NCBI RefSeq assembly: GCF_023242365.1
Contig: NZ_JALLIX010000012.1
Coordinates: 1-64,000, forward strand
DNA length: 64,000 nucleotides
Direction: 5' to 3'
Origin: Pseudomonas sp. MWU13-2100
Lineage (GTDB): Bacteria; Pseudomonadota; Gammaproteobacteria; Pseudomonadales; Pseudomonadaceae
Shown: positions 9,539 to 17,921 of the stretch, one piece after another
How positions within the stretch are numbered: position 1 is the first letter of the stretch
Layout: the number at the start of each line of letters is the position of its first letter
Made by a program: the position numbers and the translations under genes
Notes under the pieces: generated by a model
Told to the model about the DNA's origin: nothing
The model's input: the letters and a program-made list of their open reading frames with translations, nothing else
Database searches by the model: none

Positions 9539-11032
9539 TTACGCCCCTTTCGCCGACGGCAGTTTGGATACCAGGCGCAACGACACCGTCAGGCCTTCGA
9601 GCTGATAGTGCGGCCGCAGGAAGAACTTGGAGGTGTAGTAACCCGGGTTGCCCTCGACGTCCTCGACCACCACTTCCGCTGCCGCCAATGGGTGTTGGGC
9701 CTTGGTGGTTTCGGTGGAGTGGGCCGGATCGCCGTCCACGTAGTTGAGGATCCAGTCCTGCAACCAGCGCTGCATCTCGTCCTTCTCTTTGAACGAGCCG
9801 ATCTTGTCGCGCACGATGCACTTGAGGTAATGGGCAAAGCGGCAGGTGGCGAACAGGTACGGCAGGCGTGCGGCCAGGTTGGCGTTGGCGGTGGCGTCCG
9901 GATCGTCGTACTCGGCCGGTTTCTGCAGCGACTGGGCGCCGATGAACGCGGCGAAGTCGGTATTCTTCTTGTGCAGCAGCGGCATGAAGCCGTTCTTCGC
10001 CAACTCGGCTTCGCGACGGTCGGAAATCGCGATTTCGGTCGGGCATTTCATGTCCACGCCACCATCATCGGTGGGGAAGGTGTGGGCTGGCAGGTTCTGC
10101 ACTTCGCCGCCGGATTCGACGCCACGAATCCGCGAGCACCAGCCGTAGTGCTTGAACGAACGGTTGATGTTCGCCGCCATGGCGTAGGCCGCGTTGGCCC
10201 AGGTGTACTTGGCGCTGTCGGCACCGTCGGTGTCTTCTTCGAAGGCGAAGGCTTCCACCGGGTCGGTCTTGGCGCCATAGGGCAGGCGCGCCAGGAAGCG
10301 CGGCATGGTCAGGCCGATGTAGCGCGAGTCTTCCGATTCACGCAGCGAGCGCCAGCCGGCGTATTCCGGGGTGGTGAAGATCTTGGTCAGGTCGCGCGGG
10401 TTCGACAGTTCCTGCCACGAGCCCATGCCCATCACGGTCGGCGAAGCGGCGGCAATGAACGGCGCGTGCATGGCGGCGCAGACCTTGGACAGCTCGCCGA
10501 GCAACTCGACATCCGGTGGCGACTGGTCGAAGTAGTAGTCGCCCACCAGGCAGCCATAGGGCTCGCCGCCGAACTGGCCGTATTCCTCTTCGTACATCTT
10601 CTTGAAGATCGGGCTCTGGTCCCAGGCCGTGCCCTTGAATTTCTTCAGGGTCTTGTGCAGTTCCGGCTTGGCGATGTTCAGCACGCGGATCTTCAGTTGC
10701 TCGTCGCTTTCGGTGTTGTTGACCAGGTAGTGCAGACCGCGCCAGGCGCTTTCCAGCTGCTGGAACTCAGGGTGATGGATCACCTGGTTGACCTGTGCGG
10801 TGAGCTTGGCGTCGATGGCGGCGATGATCGATTCGATGGACTTGATGGCGTCGTTGGACACCAGGTCGGTCTGCGCCAGGGCCTGCTCGGCCAGGGTGCG
10901 CACGGCGCCCTCGACGGCTTCGCGGGCACGCTCGGTCTTGGGTTTGAATTCCTGCATCAGCAGGTTGGCGAATTCGCTGGGCTCGGTGGTGGTGCCGGGC
11001 AACGCCTGATTGTCTTGCTGCAACTGGGTCAT
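9539..11032 (-). CDS. tssC: T6SS contractile sheath large subunit TssC (VipB)
   Basis: TssC and TssB build the contractile sheath around the Hcp tube. The 497-residue protein has the VipB signatures EFQQLESAWRGLHYLV (~87-102), DQSPIFKKMYEEEYGQFGGEPYG (~140-165; quoted in pieces in the family) and CRFAHYLKCIVRDKIGSF (~400), and ends in the expected strand region. Length is typical. It lies 15 bp downstream of tssB, so both are translated from one message. The long acidic N-terminal part (~1-60) is where ClpV recognition is expected in systems without TagJ. Confidence 0.97.
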   Translation of the reverse strand: MTQLQQDNQALPGTTTEPSEFANLLMQEFKPKTERAREAVEGAVRTLAEQALAQTDLVSNDAIKSIESIIAAIDAKLTAQVNQVIHHPEFQQLESAWRGLHYLVNNTESDEQLKIRVLNIAKPELHKTLKKFKGTAWDQSPIFKKMYEEEYGQFGGEPYGCLVGDYYFDQSPPDVELLGELSKVCAAMHAPFIAAASPTVMGMGSWQELSNPRDLTKIFTTPEYAGWRSLRESEDSRYIGLTMPRFLARLPYGAKTDPVEAFAFEEDTDGADSAKYTWANAAYAMAANINRSFKHYGWCSRIRGVESGGEVQNLPAHTFPTDDGGVDMKCPTEIAISDRREAELAKNGFMPLLHKKNTDFAAFIGAQSLQKPAEYDDPDATANANLAARLPYLFATCRFAHYLKCIVRDKIGSFKEKDEMQRWLQDWILNYVDGDPAHSTETTKAQHPLAAAEVVVEDVEGNPGYYTSKFFLRPHYQLEGLTVSLRLVSKLPSAKGA

Positions 11033-11047
11033 GATCGTTCGTCCTGA

Positions 11048-11563
11048 TTAAGCGCTGGGCTCGGAGTCCTGGGGCTTTGGCGCACTCGCCAGGGCCTGGA
11101 GCAACGCCGGATCCTTGATGGCCTTCATGATGATTTCTTCGGCGCCGGTCTTGCCGTCCATGTAGGTCAGCAGGTTGGCCAGCTGGGTACGGGCTTCGAG
11201 CAGCTTGTTCAGGGCATCGACCTTGCGCGCGACGTTGGCCGGGCTGAAGTCCTCGAGGCTTTCGAAGGTGATGTCCAGGCTCAGGTTGCCTTCGCCGGTC
11301 AGCTCGTTCGGCACATGGAACGCCACCCGCGGCTGCATGGCCTTGAGACGCGAGTCGAAGTTGTCGACGTCGATTTCCAGGAACTTGCGGTCGGCGACCG
11401 CTGGCAGGGGCTCGGCGGGCTTGCCGGCGAGGTCGGCCATCACGCCCATGACGAAGGGCAACTGGACCTTTTTCTCGGCGCCGTAGAGCTCTACGTCGTA
11501 CTCGATCTGGACCCGTGGCGCGCGGTTGCGCGCAATGAATTTCTGAGAGCTGGTGTTCGCCAC
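11048..11563 (-). CDS. tssB: T6SS contractile sheath small subunit TssB (VipA)
   Basis: The 171-residue protein has the VipA start SSQKFIARNRAPRVQIEYDV, followed by LPFVMGVMADLAG and the FHVPNEL segment typical of the small sheath subunit. It pairs with TssC in the cytoplasm. It is the second gene of the minus-strand arm, 81 bp after tssA and 15 bp before tssC. The C-terminus is an acidic/polar tail (APKPQDSEPSA) of no assigned function. Confidence 0.96.
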   Translation of the reverse strand: MANTSSQKFIARNRAPRVQIEYDVELYGAEKKVQLPFVMGVMADLAGKPAEPLPAVADRKFLEIDVDNFDSRLKAMQPRVAFHVPNELTGEGNLSLDITFESLEDFSPANVARKVDALNKLLEARTQLANLLTYMDGKTGAEEIIMKAIKDPALLQALASAPKPQDSEPSA

Positions 11564-11644
11564 GTTGTTGCTCCTGGTCGCTCAAGCGACGGTGTTGGCG
11601 TTATCGGTGGTTGCCGTTAACTAAGCGGCGCGGTCCCGGCGGGC

Positions 11645-12676
11645 TTATTCGCCCTCGGGGCCCCGCAGGTTTTCAAATTGGGACAGGCCGTCGGGAATCA
11701 GGTTGCGCACAATGGTCGCGAAGTCGGCGTGCACCAGGTTTTTCGCCCGGGTCAACAGTACCGGCAGCGGGCTGGAGGGCTCGTGGCGGGCGTAGTAGTT
11801 CAGCAGCCGCTCGAGGCTGCGCAGGACGTCGTCGCGGTTGCCGATCTCACCCGGCGGCGCGCTGCGCGGGGCGACCGGGGCGACGCTGTCGCTGCCATGC
11901 ACGGCGGGCTCCGACTCGTATCCGGTTGCGGTTGATTCGCCGGTGTCGGTGCCGGGGGCGTATTCGGCGAGGATCTGCAAGGCCAGCTTGATCGGTTGGC
12001 GCAAGGCGCTGAGGTCGACACCCTCGGCTGAGCCGACCTGGTCGCTGACGAAACGCTCGATGGCGTCGACGGCGCCGCGGGCTTCGCTGAGCGCGGCGCG
12101 CACAGCCGCCAGTTGCTCGGGGTCGCTGTCGCGCAGGGCGCCGGACAGTTCGTCGGCGTTCAGGCTTTCGTCGGAGAAGCCTTGCAGGCCGCTGGCATTC
12201 AGCGCGGCGCGCAGGGTCACGGTGCCGAAGGCCCGGGAACGGGTCAGCACACTTTCGCGCAACAGGCGGATATTGGTCTCGCAGGCCAGTCCCGACAACG
12301 CGTTGATCCGCACCGTGGGGTCGTTGTCGTCATCGGCGTCGAGCAGCGGATAGAGCTCCGCCCAGTACTGCTGGAGCATCTGGCTGACCAGGGTCAGGGC
12401 GTTGGCGAGCCCCGGCAGACCGTCGAGGGCCAGGGCGCTTTGCACGAGAAAATGGGTGATGCGCAGGTCTTTGCTGCGTTGCAGGAGCGCCGTGCTCGAC
12501 TGCTCGATGGCGCGCCACGCCGGAGGTTCGGCCGCTTGCACCGAGTCGCCCATGATGCGCTCGGGTTTACCTTGGGCATCACGCTCCAATTGCAAGAATT
12601 GCGCGTCATATTCCAGGTCCTCGCCACAGGGCGAGTTCGCTGAAACAGCGGCGAGCAACAACGGCACATCCACCAA
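11645..12676 (-). CDS. tssA: T6SS cap/assembly protein TssA (ImpA N-domain)
   Basis: TssA organises the baseplate and guides sheath and tube growth. The 343-residue protein has the ImpA N-domain: SPCGEDLEYDAQFLQLER near residue 15, then PPAWRAIEQSS and KDLRITHFLVQSAL. A shorter variable linker and a C-terminal helical segment, RLLNYYARHEPSSPLPVLL, follow. The size and C-terminus match the shorter TssA1 type of HSI-I. It is the promoter-proximal gene of the minus arm and is divergent from fha. Confidence 0.95.
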   Translation of the reverse strand: MVDVPLLLAAVSANSPCGEDLEYDAQFLQLERDAQGKPERIMGDSVQAAEPPAWRAIEQSSTALLQRSKDLRITHFLVQSALALDGLPGLANALTLVSQMLQQYWAELYPLLDADDDNDPTVRINALSGLACETNIRLLRESVLTRSRAFGTVTLRAALNASGLQGFSDESLNADELSGALRDSDPEQLAAVRAALSEARGAVDAIERFVSDQVGSAEGVDLSALRQPIKLALQILAEYAPGTDTGESTATGYESEPAVHGSDSVAPVAPRSAPPGEIGNRDDVLRSLERLLNYYARHEPSSPLPVLLTRAKNLVHADFATIVRNLIPDGLSQFENLRGPEGE

Positions 12677-13065
12677 ATTCGATCTCCTTATCGGCCTGCT
12701 GGATAGTCAGGCATTTATTCCGAAAGTTCCTTCGGAAAACTCTCATATTCCCTGTTGGCATATACGCAGTGATATCAATGAGCTATCACCTGTAAACAAG
12801 AAGTTGTGCATTTTTGGTGTAGTAGTTATAGCTTGTCAAGGTAAGCTAGCGGCCCTTTGTTACCGTTGTGACACACTCGTCAAGGCTATCGACCGCTGGG
12901 TCAGACCGTGTGCGTTTTTCATAATTTTGTAGGTAGAATTCGCTAGAATCAGCGAACTGGCTGAAATAGATAGGTTTTTTGGCGGATTTTGGTGGCCATG
13001 GCGGGGCCCGGCGCACGGTGTTTGTGTCGGGCGGCTCGTGCGTGGATGTACTGCAAGGAGGCGCA
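12677..13065. promoter_or_regulatory. Divergent control region between the two T6SS arms
   Basis: This 389-bp gene-free stretch separates tssA from fha and is clearly more A+T-rich than its flanks, so promoters for both arms should lie here. A perfect 6-bp inverted repeat (TTCGCT, 6-nt spacer, AGCGAA) at 12939-12956 is a possible operator. Two TAGAAT hexamers (12934 and 12944) could be -10 elements, but neither has a good -35. The fha ribosome site AAGGAGG (13055-13061) contains the GGA core that RsmA/RsmE proteins bind. HSI-I is known to be under RsmA control, so the same is plausible here but not shown. Confidence 0.6.
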
Positions 13066-14472
13066 ATGTCGCTGTGTTTGACTATCACTAGTTATCACAA
13101 GATCACCCCTGGTCAATGTCCGGAGAAGTCCATGGACACCGGGGTGATGGCAATTGGCCGTAGTTCCGAGAATGACTGGGTTCTTCCCGATCCGGAGCGG
13201 CTGGTTTCCTCGAAACATTGCGTTATTCAATACAAGGATGGTCGTTACTATCTGACCGATACCAGTACCAATGGCGTGGAGTTAGTTCAGGCCGGTATCC
13301 GTTTGCGTCGAGGTAACAGCGAACCCTTGCAGGATGGAGAAATCATCCGCATCGGTGAGTACGAGATCCGTGCGCGCATCGATTTCAACCTGCAACTGGC
13401 GCAGGACAGCCTCTCGGGGGGCGATTCGTCCAACAGTTTCGAAGCCTTGATGGGGCGCGCGGCCGCCGTGCCGGTCGCGTCGCCGGTCAGCACCGCGGCC
13501 GCGCATTTCCAGGGCGGTTCGGCGATGGACACGCTGCCCGACCTGTTTGATTTCCTGGCGCCGGTAAGCGTGCCTCCGGCGACCCAGTCGGACCATGTGC
13601 CGGCACAGCAGCATGACTTTCGTCCACCGACGCCGGTGATCAGTCCGGCACCCGTGGCGCCGCCGAAAACACCGGGCGCCGGGGTGATTCCCGAGGACTG
13701 GGACCTGTTTGGCGATACGCCCAAGATGCCGCTCAGCACCCCGATGGCCGAGCCTGTTCCCGTGGCGATTGCCGAGGTTATCGCCGAGCCGACACCCACG
13801 CTGGCGCCGACTCCCTTGCCTGTACCGACAGTGGCCCCGGTTAGCCGGCCGGCCCCCGTGGCGGTGTCGAGCGGCGCGCCCCAAGCCGATTTGCTGCAGG
13901 CCTTTCTGCGTGGTGCCGGCCTTGACCAGTTGCGTATCGACACCGCCGAGGTGGAGGCGCAGATGGAAGCCATCGGCCGCAGCTACCGGCTGATGGTCGA
14001 GGGTCTGATCGATGTGCTGCGGGCCCGCAGCAGTCTCAAGGGCGAGTTCCGCATGCAGCAGACACTGATCCGCCCGGTGGAAAACAACCCGTTGAAATTC
14101 GCCCCGAATGTCGATGAAGCGCTGCTCTTGCTGTTGCGTCACGGCAGCCAGGCGTTCATGGCGCCGGACCAGGCGGTCAGCGACAGTTTCGATGACTTGC
14201 GCGCGCACCAGATGGCGGTGATGGCCGGGGTGGAAGCGGCGATCAAGCACCTGCTCAAGCGTTTTGAGCCGTCGGAACTCGAGACCCGCATGGGCAAGCC
14301 CGGTGGTTTGTCGAACCTGTTCAGCGGTTCGCGCCAGGCCCAGTACTGGCAGCAGTTCACCGAGCTGTACACGAATATTTCCCGCGAGGCCGAAGAGGAT
14401 TTCCAGGATTTGTTCGGGCGGGAGTTCAGTCGGGCGTATGAGGAACACAGTGCGCGGTTGCGCAAGGGATAA
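13066..14472 (+). CDS. fha: T6SS FHA-domain scaffold protein (Fha/TagH)
   Basis: Fha is the phosphothreonine-binding scaffold activated by PpkA and reset by PppA to trigger T6SS assembly. The ATG at 13066 is chosen because an AAGGAGG ribosome site sits 4 bases upstream; this gives 468 residues. The FHA domain spans ~20-105, with IGRSSENDWVLPD, the SSKHCVIQY loop and DTSTNGVEL. A Pro/Ala-rich linker (~150-280) follows, and then the conserved T6SS FHA C-terminal domain (~285-468). It is the first gene of the plus arm, followed by a REP-bearing 263-bp gap before tssJ. Confidence 0.93.
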   Translation: MSLCLTITSYHKITPGQCPEKSMDTGVMAIGRSSENDWVLPDPERLVSSKHCVIQYKDGRYYLTDTSTNGVELVQAGIRLRRGNSEPLQDGEIIRIGEYEIRARIDFNLQLAQDSLSGGDSSNSFEALMGRAAAVPVASPVSTAAAHFQGGSAMDTLPDLFDFLAPVSVPPATQSDHVPAQQHDFRPPTPVISPAPVAPPKTPGAGVIPEDWDLFGDTPKMPLSTPMAEPVPVAIAEVIAEPTPTLAPTPLPVPTVAPVSRPAPVAVSSGAPQADLLQAFLRGAGLDQLRIDTAEVEAQMEAIGRSYRLMVEGLIDVLRARSSLKGEFRMQQTLIRPVENNPLKFAPNVDEALLLLLRHGSQAFMAPDQAVSDSFDDLRAHQMAVMAGVEAAIKHLLKRFEPSELETRMGKPGGLSNLFSGSRQAQYWQQFTELYTNISREAEEDFQDLFGREFSRAYEEHSARLRKG

Positions 14473-14495
14473 GGCATTGAGAACGCCATGGACCT

Positions 14496-14660
14496 GTAGG
14501 AGCAGGGCTTGTCGGGACGCCGCATCGCCGCGGAGCTTTTAGCGATCTCGAGAGCCTCTTCGCGGGCAAGCTCCGCTCCCACAATAGGACGAGTCGTATG
14601 CAGGTTTTGTGTACGGCGCAAAACCTGTGGGAGCGGAGCTTGCCCGCGAAGAGGCCGGCA
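14496..14660. repeat. REP cluster between fha and tssJ
   Basis: Perfect 29-bp arms at 14555-14583 and 14626-14654 carry the CTTCGCGGGCAAGCTCCGCT core and its complement. A degenerate third unit (TAGGAGCAGGGCTTGTCGGG) begins at 14498. The cluster fills most of the 263-bp fha-tssJ gap, which shows no gene. Confidence 0.85.
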
Positions 14661-14735
14661 TAGGCAGCACAGTTCCAAAGCTTGATCGCAAAACAGGATT
14701 TAACGGAAAGCTCATAACGTCATTGAGGACGCAGG

Positions 14736-15245
14736 ATGATTTACCGAGTTTTACTGGCCGCAGCCCTCACGCTGCTGCTCGGCGCATGTGCCAAGGACGC
14801 GGCTGCCCCAGCGCCCGCTGACGCCCCCGTGGCCGATAGCGCCTCCGCTTCCCTGCATTTCCATGCCATTGCCGGTCTCAACCCCGGTGCAGACGGTGTG
14901 CCCGCCCCCGTGCGCGTGCGCATCTACGAACTGAAGAACAGCGCCAACTTCAACCGCGCCGACTACTTCGCCCTGGCCGAACGCGCCCAGGCGACCCTCG
15001 GTGCCGACCTGATCGACCAGGACGAAGTCCTGGTCCGGCCCGGCGAACAACTGGACATTGAGCGAGCCCTCAACCCGGCGACCCGCCAGGTCGGCCTGGT
15101 GGTCGGCTACCGCGAAGTCGACCAGGCACTCTGGCGCACGCTGCTGACCATCACGCCCAAGCAGCTCAACGACTATCAGATCAGCCTCGATGTGCGCGCC
15201 GTGCGCAGTGCCATCGTCGTGACCCCAACCCGCACCGCCCCCTAG
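14736..15245 (+). CDS. tssJ: T6SS outer-membrane lipoprotein TssJ
   Basis: TssJ anchors the T6SS membrane complex in the outer membrane and binds the periplasmic end of TssM. The 169-residue precursor has a lipoprotein signal with lipobox LLGAC (Cys ~18), an Ala/Pro-rich linker, and the family core: LNPGADGVPAPVRVRIYELK, then FNRADYFAL, and RQVGLVVGYREVDQALWR. The ATG has an AGGA ribosome site about ten bases upstream. The stop is 15 bp before tssK. Confidence 0.94.
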   Translation: MIYRVLLAAALTLLLGACAKDAAAPAPADAPVADSASASLHFHAIAGLNPGADGVPAPVRVRIYELKNSANFNRADYFALAERAQATLGADLIDQDEVLVRPGEQLDIERALNPATRQVGLVVGYREVDQALWRTLLTITPKQLNDYQISLDVRAVRSAIVVTPTRTAP

Positions 15246-15260
15246 GCAAACGGAGAAGCC

Positions 15261-16595
15261 ATGTCCTGGAACAATCGAGTGGTCTGGTCGGAAGGCATGT
15301 TCATCGGAACGCAGCACTTCCAGCAGCATGACCGTTATCTGGAAAACCTGATCGACGCGCGCAGCCGGCCACTGGCCGTCGGCGCCTGGGGTTTTTCCGA
15401 GCTGCTGATCGACCAGGGCCTGTTGGCCCAGGGCAAGCTGGCCATCGTCTCGGCCCGGGGTCTGCTGCCGGACGGCACGCCGTTCAACATCCCTCATGAT
15501 GACCTGGCACCAAGCCCGCTGACCATCGACGCCAGCCTGCGCGACGGCCTGGTCTACCTGGCCTTGCCGCTCAAGCGCGCCGGCTCGCGGGACACTGTCG
15601 ACGAAGGTGAGGAACTGGGTGGTGCGCGCTACCTGAGCCAGGTCCGCGAAGTCCGTGACGACAACGCGCCGTTCGAGAACCGCGCGCCGGTGGCGTTGGG
15701 TTCGCGGGCCTTGCGTCTGTTGACCGCCGAGGATGGCCTGGGCGATTACGCCGCCATCGGTCTGGTGCGGGTCAAGGAGAAGCGTGCCGATCGCGCTCTG
15801 GTCCTCGATGACAGCTATGTGCCGCCAGTGCTCGATGTGGCGGCAAGCAAACCACTGACGGCGTTTCGCAGCGAGCTGCTGGGCCTGCTGCACCAGCGTG
15901 GCGAAGCCCTGGCCGGGCGCGTGGTGGCCTCGGGCGCCGGCGGTGCCTCGGAGATTGCCGATTTCATGCTGCTGCAACTGGTCAACCGTGCCCAGCCGCT
16001 GATCAGCCACCTGAACCAGATCAGCCCGCTGCACCCCGAGCGCCTGTACAGCGAGCTGGTCAGCCTGGCCGGCGAGTTTTCCACCTTCGCCAGCAGCGGT
16101 CGGCGCCCGGCCGCGTTCCCGGCCTATCAACACGATGCCCTGGCGCTGAGCTTCGCGCCGGTCATGCAGGCCCTGCGCGAAGCCCTGTCGATGCTGATCG
16201 ACAGCAAGGCGACGCCGATTCCGATTGTCGAGAAAGCCTATGGCATCCATGTGGCGATGCTGGCGGACCGCAGCCTGATCGACAGCGCCAGTTTCATCCT
16301 CGTGGTGCGCGCCGATATCCCCAGCGAAACCCTGCGCGGGCGTTTCGCCCAGCAGAGCAAGGTCGGTTCGGTGGAGCACATCCGCGACCTGGTCAACCTG
16401 CAACTGCCGGGCATCGGCCTGCTGCCACTGCCGGTGGCACCACGGCAGATTCCGTTCCATGCCGGGTCGACCTACTACGAACTCGACCGCGGCAGCGAGC
16501 ACTGGAAGCAACTGGTGAATTCCGGCGGTTTCGCCTTCCATGTCGCCGGCGATTTTCCCGGCCTGAACCTGGCCTTCTGGGCAATCCGAGGATAA
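15261..16595 (+). CDS. tssK: T6SS baseplate-membrane connector TssK
   Basis: TssK is the trimeric adaptor that links baseplate wedges (TssFG) to TssL/TssM at the inner membrane. The 444-residue protein starts MSWNNRVVWSEGMFIGTQHF with the family motif QQHDRYLENLI, and ends with FHVAGDFPGLNLAFWAIRG, the standard C-terminal domain that binds TssL and TssM. The gene is preceded by a GGAGA ribosome site and is 6 bp upstream of tssL. Confidence 0.97.
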   Translation: MSWNNRVVWSEGMFIGTQHFQQHDRYLENLIDARSRPLAVGAWGFSELLIDQGLLAQGKLAIVSARGLLPDGTPFNIPHDDLAPSPLTIDASLRDGLVYLALPLKRAGSRDTVDEGEELGGARYLSQVREVRDDNAPFENRAPVALGSRALRLLTAEDGLGDYAAIGLVRVKEKRADRALVLDDSYVPPVLDVAASKPLTAFRSELLGLLHQRGEALAGRVVASGAGGASEIADFMLLQLVNRAQPLISHLNQISPLHPERLYSELVSLAGEFSTFASSGRRPAAFPAYQHDALALSFAPVMQALREALSMLIDSKATPIPIVEKAYGIHVAMLADRSLIDSASFILVVRADIPSETLRGRFAQQSKVGSVEHIRDLVNLQLPGIGLLPLPVAPRQIPFHAGSTYYELDRGSEHWKQLVNSGGFAFHVAGDFPGLNLAFWAIRG

Positions 16596-16601
16596 GCCGC
16601 G

Positions 16602-17921
16602 ATGAATGCCAATGATGATCCGTCGGGCCAGCCGTTGCCCGCCAATGACCGCACCCAGTTCATGCCGCGTCCCGGTGGCCGGGCACCGGAAGCGGCCCGC
16701 GCCGAGCCGGTGACGCCGCTGTCTGTCCCGGCCGCGCCGCTGCCGATCGGTCAGTCCCAAGGCCTGAACCCCCTGGAGAGCGCCGCCGGCCCCTTGCTGG
16801 CGTTGCTGACGCGGTTGCGCAACACCATCGCTCATCCGGCGCCGGCCAGCCTGCGGGCGCAGTTGCTGGCTTACCTGCGCCAGTTCGAGGAGCGCGCCGA
16901 AGGCGCCGGTGTGGCGCGCAACGATGTGTTGCTGGCACGCTACGCGTTGTGCACCGCCCTCGACGAGGCGGTCTTGAGCACGCCGTGGGGCAGTGCCGGC
17001 GACTGGGGCAAGCAGAGCCTGTTGATCACCGTGCACAACGAAGCCTGGGGTGGCGAGAAGGTCTTCCAGTTGCTCGACCATTGCCTGCAAAGTCCGCGCG
17101 AGCGCCTGTACCTGCTGGAGCTGTTGTACCTGTGTATTTGCCTGGGTTTTGAAGGCCGCTACCGGGTGATGATCGACGGTCGCAGCCAGCTCGATGCCCT
17201 GCGCGAGCGCACCAGCGCGGCAATCCGCAGTGCCCGCGGCGAATATGAGCGCGAGCTGTCGCCGCACTGGCGCGGCCTGGCGGTGGTGCGTGATCGGTTG
17301 AGCCAGTTCATGCCGCCCTGGGTCGGTATCGCCATCGGCCTGGCGTTGTTGCTGGCCCTGCTGTTCGGCCTGCGCCTGAAGCTGGCCGCCGACGCCGAGC
17401 CGGTGTTTCGCAATATCCATGCCCTGGGCGAGATCCCGGTGCAGACCATCGACCGTCCGGTGGTCCAGCCCAAGGTCGTGGAACGACCGCGCCTGGCCGG
17501 CTTCCTGGCCGACGATATCAAGGCCGGCAAGGTCGCCGTGGAAGACAAGGTCGACCGCTCGGTGGTGACTATTCGCGGCGACGAACTCTTCGCCTCGGCC
17601 AGCTCCAGCATTGTCGACGACTACCAGCCGCTGATGCTGCGCATCGCCGATGCCATTCGCAAAGTGAAAGGTCAGGTGCGGGTCACCGGGCACAGCGACA
17701 ACCGGCCCATCGCGACGCTGCGCTTCCCGTCCAACTGGGCGCTGTCCCAGGCCCGGGCCGAGCAGGTGCTGCAGATCCTCGCGGCGAAAACCGGCACGCC
17801 TGCGCGCTTCAGCGCCGAAGGGCGTAGCGACACCGAGCCGCTGGCTTCGAACGCCACGGCCGAGGGCCGGGCGAAGAATCGTCGGGTGGAAATCACAGTC
17901 TTGGCGGAGGGAGTCGAGTGA
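16602..17921 (+). CDS. tssL: T6SS inner-membrane protein TssL with OmpA peptidoglycan-binding domain
   Basis: TssL (DotU/IcmH-like) is part of the TssJLM membrane complex. The 439-residue protein has a variable Pro-rich start and the cytoplasmic DotU domain (~60-235), with CTALDEAVLSTPWG and LYLLELLYLCICLGFEGRYRV-type segments (the latter read as L-E-L-x-Y-L-C-x-x-L-G-F-x-G-R-Y). One transmembrane helix lies at ~240-262, and a periplasmic OmpA-like domain at ~315-439 with GHSDNRPI, LSQARAEQVL and NRRVEI. It is therefore the extended form that binds peptidoglycan directly, without a separate TagL. Its stop overlaps the GTG start of tssM by 4 bp. Confidence 0.97.
   Translation: MNANDDPSGQPLPANDRTQFMPRPGGRAPEAARAEPVTPLSVPAAPLPIGQSQGLNPLESAAGPLLALLTRLRNTIAHPAPASLRAQLLAYLRQFEERAEGAGVARNDVLLARYALCTALDEAVLSTPWGSAGDWGKQSLLITVHNEAWGGEKVFQLLDHCLQSPRERLYLLELLYLCICLGFEGRYRVMIDGRSQLDALRERTSAAIRSARGEYERELSPHWRGLAVVRDRLSQFMPPWVGIAIGLALLLALLFGLRLKLAADAEPVFRNIHALGEIPVQTIDRPVVQPKVVERPRLAGFLADDIKAGKVAVEDKVDRSVVTIRGDELFASASSSIVDDYQPLMLRIADAIRKVKGQVRVTGHSDNRPIATLRFPSNWALSQARAEQVLQILAAKTGTPARFSAEGRSDTEPLASNATAEGRAKNRRVEITVLAEGVE

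Noticed and set aside
12720..12780. Sigma-54 promoter for T6SS
   Set aside because: A TTGGCATATACGC stretch has only seven bases between GG and GC, not ten.
14751..17693. 980-codon minus-strand open frame
   Set aside because: It spans tssJ, tssK and tssL antisense, which is not credible for a gene.
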